From Sinotaia quadrata (Eukaryota > Mollusca > Gastropoda > Architaenioglossa > Viviparidae), in contig CM054182.1 of assembly GCA_028829895.1 (NCBI GenBank), positions 14,714,001 to 14,778,000 of the forward strand: a stretch of DNA of 64,000 nt, read 5' to 3'. Under the pieces are notes generated by a model. That model saw nothing but the letters and a program-made list of their open reading frames with translations. It was not told the DNA's origin and made no database searches. The translations under genes and the position numbers were made by a program. This document shows positions 54,891-64,000 of this stretch, piece by piece (position 1 is the stretch's first letter; every line of letters starts with the position of its first letter).

Positions 54891-57539
54891 TTTTTCAACA
54901 TTCATTTGAAATAAATAATTCAAGCTTCTTGTAAGTTATGCTGAAATCTGCCTCATTTCAAACAAATAATCCCAGCTTGTTTTAAGTTATACTGAAAATC
55001 TGTTTCATTTTAAACATCAATCATTTAAATTTGGTACATTTAAGTTAAAGTGGTATTTACTTACTTTTAAATTTCTTGTTACTTTATGATACAGTAAAAT
55101 CTGCTTAATTTCAAATACAAATAATTCATAATTCCAGCTAATTGAGTCTAAAAGCAGTAAAAGACAACTCTGGTTTCTTGTGTTATTTATTATTACAGTA
55201 TATTATACTGTTGCAATAAGGTGATTGCCACTGTTAAACTATTATAATAGAGTTAATTAAAACATGTTCAACTTTTATAATATAGTTAACTGGAACTTGC
55301 TAAACTTTTACAATGAAGTTGATTAATATTGTTCAATCATTACAATAAGATATATTGCAACTTGTTCTTAAAGTGAACTGCAAATTTTAAAACAATTTCA
55401 ATATGGTTAACTGCAAATGCTACTTGAGCTATCTGTCTGATAAGAGGGTTCCACTCTACTGGTGTGCTTTCCAATATTTCTGGTCTCACAAATCTTGTAG
55501 CATAATAACCAATTTAATAACACATACGTATAACTTTATTGCTTAAAAGTATGGCAATGTAGTGCCTTACTTTAGTTAGTATCCTTTTTGTTATGCAGTC
55601 AATAACTTTTATAAACATTATGTTAAACAGTTTTCATGTCAAACCTGTTGTACTACAGTAGTTACAATGGAATATGATGTCAGTGATCTGAGAATTACTT
55701 TGAATTGGGAGGCTGGGAGGCAAAGGAGCCGGTCTTGTCTACACTTGGGGTACATTCCCACCTTTAAAAGTGACCCTCATCCACTCCCTAGCTCATGAAT
55801 TAATGGCAATATTGGCTAAACTTAATGGCAATAATTGCTAAATTTAATGGCAAGTCTTAGACCTCCTCTGACGAACAGTGCAAACAAATATGCATACTTA
55901 TTATTATCATTGTTATAGTCTTGTTTGGCTTTAAGCTGTTTAATGGCTTCTAAACACTATCAAATATTTCACTAATAACATTTAATGGTATCAAAATGGA
56001 ATCAAACATTTCATTAATACCTTTTAATGGTATCAAAACAGTTTCAAACATTTAATAACCACTTAAGGTGTCAAAAGACTTCCAAACGGTTAAACCAAAG
56101 GAGTACTCTTTTTTCTGCATCATTTCAGGTATCCTTGAATGCTATTTTTAAGGCTTTAATGCACATCTTAAAAGTAGTCAAATTAGTGTATATGCAAGCC
56201 ATGTGACCCTCATTAGTCAAACAAATGTTCCACGTGAGTGTGAAATGAATATGTTACAAACACTTAGTGAAGGTCAGTGTTTCTGAACCGTTACAGTCCA
56301 CTGAAAAAGTCATCGATCTTTTATACAATAAAATAGACACATATCAAGAAAAAGCTATAAAAGTTTGAGGGAATGGCCTGATCAAATATATTCCAAGTCT
56401 TAAATGGAAAATGTGACAATAAAAACATCGTTGGTGTATAAAAATGAATTCACAACCTGACAGATTGCATTGGATGTGAATGAAGAGAGTTGAGAAAAAC
56501 AGGCACAGACTGTATAGCACCACAAAGAAAAACAAAACCTTACAAAGGTGAATGAAATAAGCATAACATACTTAATATGACTTAATATACACAGGAGAGA
56601 ACATCCGTTTTAGATTACAGGCACACCAAGAAAAGAGTAGACATTTTAAATTTATCTTTAAATGCTTTACTAGTTACTTAACAGTTTGCCTGTTCATTCT
56701 TTTCACCAGCACATTGCAGACAGCTGATGTTCTACTTGCATTTTAATGAATGAAATTTGGGGGGCATGTCAGAAGGATAACAATATGTGGGGATGATTAC
56801 ATAATTTATTAGATATTTTCTTCCTCATATAAATTTAATGATAAGGGCAGTTTAATTATTATAAATATTTATGTATATTAAGACACTATTTTGTACACTG
56901 CACTTGTTTCTTGTCAGTTTCATATAACTGTCATGAATACAATTGAACAAACGTTGTCATATATCACTATACTTTGTAATTGGCTTTTAAAACAAAATTC
57001 TTATAAATAAAGTAAGAAATTAAATAAATCTATTCAGAGGAACACTTAATGAGCAAAAACTTAAATGGCACTTTTGTAATCATACACTTATATAAAATAA
57101 AGCAAGGACTATATGCACATTAGAAATGGTTTGGCTGTAGAATGCTCTAGTGTAATGAATATTTAATGAGCATCATTTTTAACAACATTTTTTTTTAATT
57201 ACAAGACACATGTACATTAGAAATAGTTCTGCTCTACAGTAGCTCTAGTGTAAAGAATATTTAATGAACATCATTTTTAATATGTTTTGTAATTACAAGG
57301 GACACATATATTAGAACCTGTTTGGCTGTACATTAGTTCTAATGCACAGTAATGAAAACTCACAAAGTATATATCTCTCTTTGTACATAGAAAGTACGTA
57401 CACCTAGTAATGTTTTGTGTTTACTCTTCTGTTATGCATAATGAGTACTCCTCTTTAATGTTTAACTATAAAGATATAATTTCTCTTTGTATGCGGATCC
57501 CACCTGGCGATGGTCTGCTTTTACTGAATGGGTCATAAT

Positions 57540-58110
57540 TTCTCTATACATAGTGATTACTCCCAGTAACATTTTTTAATGTTTATTATTCAAGATATCC
57601 TCTCTCTATGCATAGTGATTATTGCCAGTAACATTTTAAATTTTATTTTCAGGTTATCCTCTCTCCATGCGCAATGATTACTCCCAGTAATGTTTTGTCT
57701 TTACTTTTGAAGATTTACTCTCTCCAATGTCTAGCATACAATCTCACTTTCTGGATAGTAATTGCTCCCAATGTTTAGCATACAATCTAATTTCTGGATA
57801 GTAATAGCTCCCAATGTTTTGTATTTACTTTTGAAGATATATTCTCTCCAATGTCTAGCATACAATCTCACTTTCTGGATAGTAATTGCTCCCAATGTTT
57901 AGCATACAATCTACTTTCTGGATAGTAATAGCTCCCAATGTTTTGTATTAACTTTTGAGGATATATTCTCTCCAATATCTAGCATAGAATCTCTATTTCT
58001 GGATAGTAATTGCTCCCAAGGTTTTGTCTTTACTTTTGAAGATATATTCTCTCCAATGTCTAGCATACAATCTTTATTTCTGGATAGTAATTGCTCCCAA
58101 CAAAGTTTTA
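57540..58110. repeat. Long-unit tandem repeat
   Basis: About five units with TACTCTCTCCAATGTCTAGC, ATACAATCTCACTTTCTGGA and TAGTAATTGCTCCCAATGTT, with a partial internal duplication. Confidence 0.9.
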
Positions 58111-58189
58111 TGATTTTACTTTGCAAAATTCAGAATCCTAACCAAACTGATGTAACACTATAGATTTTATGCAAAATGAATGAAACAAG

Positions 58190-58915
58190 GGGTTTTATTT
58201 CATGCTTGAATCCCCCCTACTTAATAAGATCTTTCTGAAATATTATTCATTTCATGCTTGAATCTCCCATACTTAATGAGATCTTTCTGAAAATATTATT
58301 CATTTCAAGCTTGAATCTCCCATACCTAATAAACTCTTCTCGAAATGTTCATTCCATACTTGAATCTCCCATACTCAGTGAGATCTTCCTGAAATATTAT
58401 TCATTCCATACTTGAATTTCTCATATTTAGTGAGATCTTCCTGAAATATTATTCATTCCATGCTTGAATCTCTCATACTTAGTGAGATCTTCCTGAAATA
58501 TTATTCATTCCATACTTGAATCTCCCATACTTAGTGAGATCTTCCTGAAATATTATTCATTCCATACTTGAATCTCCCATACTTAGTGAGATCTTCCTGA
58601 AATATTATTCATTCCATACTTGAATCTCCCATACTTAGTGAGATCTTCCTGAAATATTCATTCCATACTTGAATCTCCCATAGGGAGCTCTTCCTGAAAT
58701 AGTATTCTTTCCATACTTGAATCTCCCATACTTAGTGAGATCTTCCTGAAATATTATTCATTCAATACTTAAATCTCCCATACTTAGTGAGATCTTCCTG
58801 AAATATTCATTCCATACTTGAATCTCCCATAGTGAGATCTTCCTGAAATAGTATTAATTCAATACTTGAATCTCCCATACTTAATGAGGTCTTCCTGAAA
58901 TAGTGAATGTTTCAC
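58190..58915. repeat. ~52-bp minisatellite, about 14 units
   Basis: Units of ATTCATTCCATACTTGAATC, TCCCATACTTAGTGAGATCT and TCCTGAAATATT. The middle units are nearly identical, the ends diverge. Confidence 0.95.
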
Positions 58916-61229
58916 AATGTGACATACTAAGACATTATTAATTTCATACTTCAATCTTTTATTATATAAAGAGGTTTATTGAAAGAAATCATTTTGTAGA
59001 TTGTTGTATATTTCTTAGCAGTGCTACATTCTCTTTTTTTAAATTTTCATTTCATTGCAATATACTTTGATTAAAGTGTGCTCACTGTCAAAGTGACACA
59101 AGCAAAAAAATGTATAATCAATATGCTAGAGAAAGTGATTTACTGGGAGTCATTGATTCTGTATTCCTACTGCTATTAGTTATACTGATATTGAATACAT
59201 TGTACAGTGTGTATGGTCAGAAAATGATTATTGTGTGTTTTTATTATAAAGATTAAAATAAAAATTCTTAAAAAAATATTAAAGGTTATTTTACAAGAAT
59301 TATAAATTATGTCATTTCTACATAGTTGTTTATTTTCTTCATAAAATAATTAATTTCATAAACATTGTAATTTTTAATTTTCCTTAATCTTATTAAGGAA
59401 AGAAAAATTAATAAAATATTTAGATATAAGAATCTCATCATGGAATAAAACAATTTATTTCAAAATAAAATATAGTATTCCATCTGAAGGTAATTCATTA
59501 TTCTCTTTTCTAGAAATGAATATTTCTTCTGTCTTGTTAATGAAAAATGTATTTGTGTGGTTGTGGGAAACTGTTCTTATTCAGCATAAAGTATACTGTG
59601 ACAGAATTTACATGTTTCATGTATCAGACTATTAACTGTCTTTTCAAGAAATGGAACTGTTGTTATTCAGTATACAGTATATTGTGACAGAATTTACAAG
59701 TTTCATTTTTCAGTCTGATAAATAAATAATCTACTGACTGTCCTGTTGTAAAATGTTTTAACTCCATTTTACAGAAATTAAGCAAAATAACAGTATTACT
59801 AAGTTTTTGGAGTTATCTTCCCATGAACCATCTCTCGATCATATTGCAACATTATTTGAGTAGGCAAGGAGTTTAAATCTGCGCTAAGGATCTGTTATTA
59901 ATGAAAAATCTGCAGTAAGGACTTGTTAAACATATTAATAAAACCTTTACTGTATAGTGACTGGTCCTTTAGTCTTTGGCCAGCCCAGCACAGTGTGGTG
60001 TTGTATAGCAATTCTCTCTAAATGAACAACAAAATTAATGCATTTTTCTTAAGAAACCAAGATAATATAAACTATAAAATTGGAGCTTTATGAAAATCAT
60101 GAGTTTGTAGTTATGACATTTTTAATTTTGAAGAGTTTTAGAACATGTTTGAGATTACAGTAAGTGGATGAGCATGTTAAAATCACACTCGAAAATGAGA
60201 AAATAAATGGAAATGAAATGCATCTATGGCAAGGGGGGTGGGGGGAGTATAAATTTGAAGCTGAAATTTTGACATAATTGCAATGATAGTTGTAACTTAC
60301 AAATGCAGCAGATCATTATTTAGAAAGACTCATTTACACATTGCATGATTATTGTAGTATCTTGTTTTTTTTTAAACACCATTTATAAATGACATAACTG
60401 TAGTATCTATTTTTAACACCATTTATACATGACATAATTATTCAGTGTCACTGTAATGCACATTATTTAGGCACTGATGAAAGAAACCATGCAATGATAT
60501 GGCACAATTATATATTGCACATCTAATGCTAAGTGTTTGTTTTGACCACAGAGAGCAGTTATAGATCTTAAAACCTATCAGGTATGCTATCTAAACTTAA
60601 CATTTCTACTAACACCTACATGCTTTTGGCAAATGAAAAGTTAGAACACTGTAAGCCATGCAGTCTTGGCATTTTGTATCAATGAAAATGGACAAATCCC
60701 TACACCCCATTCTTAGACACAAACAATCTTACCATTTCTGGGAGTGAATGAAGGCAAGGCACTTTGAGCAGCCATGCACATAATTGTCTCCCTTTCTTCT
60801 CACACAAACCCCCCACTAAAACTCACTCACTCTTATCAGTGATTCCAGCATGTGAACAAAATTATTACTCTTTCTATCCTGAAGAATCCTTTCTCTAACT
60901 GTTATTTTCTTTCACTCTTCATATATGTTCTTTTATAGGTAGATTTACCATCTCATGCCAGTAAATTCTGTTCTAATGTGTAGACTGACTACCCATACTA
61001 TCAAACCAGTTCTAATGCATAGATTTATCACCTAAAACAATTTTATCTGGTAAAAATATGTGATATTTACTGTCTCAAACCATCATATATATTCTCTTAG
61101 TGTAAATTAACTGCCTCAAACCATCTTTTGCATGTAGACTTGAAGTGCAGAATAAGAGCATAATTCTGAGATCTGATTGATGCTGGCAAAGTAAAATTCT
61201 GATATCTCAATCTACTTAACATAAACAGT

Positions 61230-61455
61230 CAGAAATTGTGTTTAGCACTATTAACTCATTCAATCAGATAACCAAACAAACCATTCAAGTTTAGCAGTGG
61301 TTAACTCCTTCATTCAGATAACCAAACAGCTATTTAAGTTTAAAACTGTAACTTTCTCACTTAGATAGCCAAAACAGCTATTCAAGTTTAAAACTGTAAC
61401 TTTCTCACTTAGATAGCCAAAACAGCTATTCAAGTTTAAAACTGTAACTTCACTT
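61230..61455. repeat. ~56-bp tandem repeat
   Basis: Four units with TCACTTAGATAGCCAAAACA and GCTATTCAAGTTTAAAACTG. If it lies in the headpiece gene's 3' UTR it would be transcribed in antisense to this reading. Confidence 0.88.
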
Positions 61456-62238
61456 AACCAAACAGTCAAGATCAATCAAATCTGGCAATACGCAGCTCCC
61501 TCGTTCAGTCAGCATACAGTTCATTACTCTCACATTATGTACATTCCTCAGTGGTCAATCCATTGAAGTGTTTCAGGTCTAACAACCAAACTGTTTACAA
61601 GCAAGTCTTTTTTTTTTTTAAAAAATAAAGAATATCTGAGTGATTGAGATCATAAACAGCTTGCATCATTTTCCTTGAAAGAAACACAAACTGGCCCGGC
61701 TTCAGGCATTGTTGGTATCAAACCATTAACAATAAACACAATGTTTACAATGTAAGTTAGTCTAAGGGCACACACTGGTATCACTAGTTTGGTGTGCTGC
61801 CTTGGCAACCATGGTAAAGAAAGCTGAAAGACTGATATAATTAAAAATCATTTTATGGAAGCATTCCATAATGACTATCAGATTGTAAAAAAGTGCAGTT
61901 TTCTATGCCAGTCAATTTAATAACAACAAATCCTGTTTTTCCGTTAGTCACACATCAGAACAAGTCCTGCTTTTGCTGTGAGTCAAAAAGAAAGGTCCTG
62001 GATTTCTCGGTTTCAGTGATTACTCTCAAATATTCTTCCTGTGTACTTATTTCACTAGACCTGGTACATATTTGACCATTACAGTTTCTTACAGAAACAA
62101 TACAAGATGATCAATGGCAGTTAACAGCCTAATTGTTGGCACATCTGGCCATCAGCACACCAGAGTCAATGGAATTTATGGCACAGAAGCTTGAGAGGAA
62201 ACGTTAAGTTAATCAAAACTGTTTTAGACTAAATTAAA

Positions 62239-62325
62239 TCAGAAAAGCCCCAGTGACTGTTTGACTTGAGATTGTTTCCATGCTGGCAGATTGTAGAATT
62301 CCTCTTTTTTCATGTCCATAACCTC
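62239..62325 (-). CDS. Last coding exon of a villin-headpiece protein (partial gene)
   Basis: The acceptor TTGTGCAG precedes 28 codons and a TGA stop: EVMDMKKEEFYNLPAWKQ then SQVKQSLGLF. This is the C-terminal half of a villin headpiece, whose usual ending is F-LP-WKQ-LKK-GLF. The domain is a compact F-actin-binding fold that ends villin, advillin, supervillin, dematin and abLIM proteins. The hydrophobic cap (LPAWKQ) and terminal GLF are kept; the usual basic LKK pair reads VKQ, so actin affinity may be lower. Earlier exons lie beyond 64000. Which family member it is cannot be told from this exon. Confidence 0.85.
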   Translation of the reverse strand, partial: EVMDMKKEEFYNLPAWKQSQVKQSLGLF

Positions 62326-64000
62326 CTGCACAATAAAGAATGTCATCTTGTTAAAAAAAAGATTGTCCTTATTATAAAACAAAAGGAAATGTCATACAAC
62401 ACCATTTTGTGAAGTATCGCAAAATAAAGTTGTTACAAACTATAAATCCTGTCTTCATATCTTTTAATAAAGTTTCCTTTTTACAAAATACCAAAATCCA
62501 GTCGTCTTGCTCTAAAACAACACAAAATATTAATTAATAAGGTTATCTTGTCAACAACAAAAACATGAAATTTAGTCATCTTTCCTATAAATAAAGTCTT
62601 GTTAAAAAAACTGATAAATCCAGTAATTTTTCTCCAAAATATTCAGAAGTATTTAAAAATAAAACTGTCTTGTTATCAAAAGTCAAATATCTCATAAAGT
62701 AATGGAATATTTAAAAAAAATAAAGTTGTCTTGTTAGCAAATGTTAAATTTAGTCATCTATTTCATAAAGTAATGGAATATTAAAAAAATAAAGCTGTCT
62801 TATTACTAAAAATAAAATGTAGTCATCTATCTCATATTTAATAATGGAATATTAAAAAAACAAGTTGTTTTGTTACCAAATGTTAAATTTATATAAAGTC
62901 ATGTATCTCAATAAAGTTGTCTTGCTCTACATTGTTAAGTTGTATTTTTGTAGCATAAAATCTTCAGTAAACAATATAAATAAGTGTTATAAATTTACAT
63001 AATAGAAATGGTTAATTTATGATATTTTAAGACAAAATTAAGGATAAGGTTATACGATTCACATATGAATAAGTGGGTATATGACTTCATGTTGCACATT
63101 AATTTATAATAAGTTATGTGTCAGAATCAGAAATATTTGATAAAAGATCTTATTTGAGATAGAGTAAACATCAGCAATTTCTTTAAACAGTACTTAAATG
63201 GGACATCAATCCTGAATCATATACCAAAATTTATTGAGCTTTTTCTCACATTCTGAAATAAGCTGTCATGTGTGCTGAACAAATAATTATATGAAAGTAC
63301 TGATAACCAATGGAAATGCAGATGATCTATATAATGATTACTACTAACACGTGTCCGTATGAATACAGGACACAATAAGTAGTACAGACAACCAATGGCA
63401 AATATAGATGTGCTGTACAATGATTACTACTACCAATGTGTCCGTATGAACACAGGATGCAATGGGCATACAAACATATATCATTTGTAGAAGTTAAGAG
63501 TTTTCACTATATTTATCAAAGTCATGTGACAGACCAGACCACAGTTTTAAGTATCTAAAAATATAGCAACCTAGTTTTGAGGGGTTGGGTGAAGTTTCTA
63601 CAAAGTTAAATTTAAATCCCTGACAAATCTGTATATAATTGTTCTTTATTTCAAGAGAAATGACACACTTGTGAGATGAAATGACCATTTATTGGTATAA
63701 ACATTACTGGCATGACTGTTTATTGACATAAACATTACTGGCATGACTGTTTATTGACATAAACATTACTGGCATGACTGTTTATTGACATAAACATTAC
63801 TGACATGACTGTTTATTGACATAAACATTACTGGCATGACTGTTTATTGGCATAAGCATTACGTTATGAAACTTATGAGATAAATGAAGTCAGAAAAAGG
63901 ACTGACTTCTTAAAAAGCCTATATACCATCTGATTTATAGGGCGTATCAGAATGACATGAGAGTGGCATGACAACAATGACACGACAGTGACATGGCAAC
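62326..64000. other. Intron of the villin-headpiece gene with arrays
   Basis: Holds ~65-bp degenerate repeats (62340-62930, TAAAGTTGTCTTGTTA), a ~115-bp duplication near 63290-63480, and six 31-bp units at 63690-63860 (TGACTGTTTATTGACATAAA). No upstream headpiece exon is visible before the window ends. Confidence 0.6.

Larger units (their letters stand above)
51301..62238. other. Region between villin-headpiece gene and inversin, including probable 3' UTR
   Basis: About 11 kb of AT-rich DNA lies between the headpiece stop codon and the inversin promoter. I see no convincing exon. It holds tandem arrays near 51900-52490, 54100-54890, 57540-58110, 58190-58910 and 61230-61450. Part of the right side must be the 3' UTR of the minus-strand headpiece gene. 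Several TTTATT sites (AATAAA on the minus strand) occur, so the polyadenylation site cannot be chosen. Confidence 0.5.

Noticed and set aside
1..64000. tRNA, rRNA and other structured RNA genes.
   Set aside because: I looked for B-box-like GGTTCGANNCC and rRNA-like stretches on both strands and saw none; a covariance-model scan would be needed to exclude them.

Overview
This is a eukaryotic, AT-rich, intron-rich window dominated by one long minus-strand gene. Exons read from both strands and joined by splice phase give an unbroken open frame of 895 codons over 21 coding exons (41428 down to 1071). The product is recognisable as inversin (INVS, nephrocystin-2): a block of ankyrin repeats followed by IQ motifs. 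The organism is most likely a mollusc or another spiralian. This rests on a divergent but clearly orthologous animal inversin, RTE-type LINE remains of a kind common in molluscs, and introns packed with minisatellites. Exact taxonomy cannot be fixed from the sequence.

Layout, right to left (the direction of transcription). At 62239-62325 lies the last coding exon of a second minus-strand gene whose protein ends in a villin headpiece; the rest of that gene lies beyond 64000. From 62238 to about 51300 there is AT-rich, tandem-repeat-rich DNA with no convincing exon; part of it is probably that gene's 3' UTR. Around 51105-51300 is a CpG-containing segment with a YY1-like motif, a CRE-like motif and a good donor, which I take as the probable promoter and 5' UTR exon of inversin. 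A first intron of about 9.7 kb full of minisatellites leads to the ATG exon at 41384-41440. Ankyrin-repeat exons run from 39041 to 20092. The first IQ motif spans 20092-19147. A 471-bp exon at 16625-17095 encodes a 9-residue protein repeat. An 11.4-kb intron (5269-16624) follows, then the exons for IQ motifs 2 and 3, including an 18-nt microexon at 3219-3236. The gene's last exon is not certain; a weak candidate is at 259-314.

Mobile DNA: a decayed RTE-like LINE in the same sense as the gene (about 39330-41240, between the first two coding exons), a second decayed LINE on the plus strand (35110-36570), a hAT remnant (22329-22820), and three copies of an unnamed dispersed repeat (21931, 27881, and an inverted partial copy at 38434).

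The most unusual feature is the relation between minisatellites and splice sites. Many intronic arrays sit directly against an exon, and their repeat unit contains a copy of that exon's donor or acceptor plus a few exon bases. The clearest case is 21411-21846: eleven 39-bp units, nearly all carrying the acceptor and first codons of coding exon 13, most of them in frame with it. Similar cases flank coding exons 5, 6, 7, 8, 9, 10, 14, 15 and 21. This looks like repeated slippage or duplication seeded at exon edges. It creates ladders of decoy or alternative splice sites in a ciliary gene.
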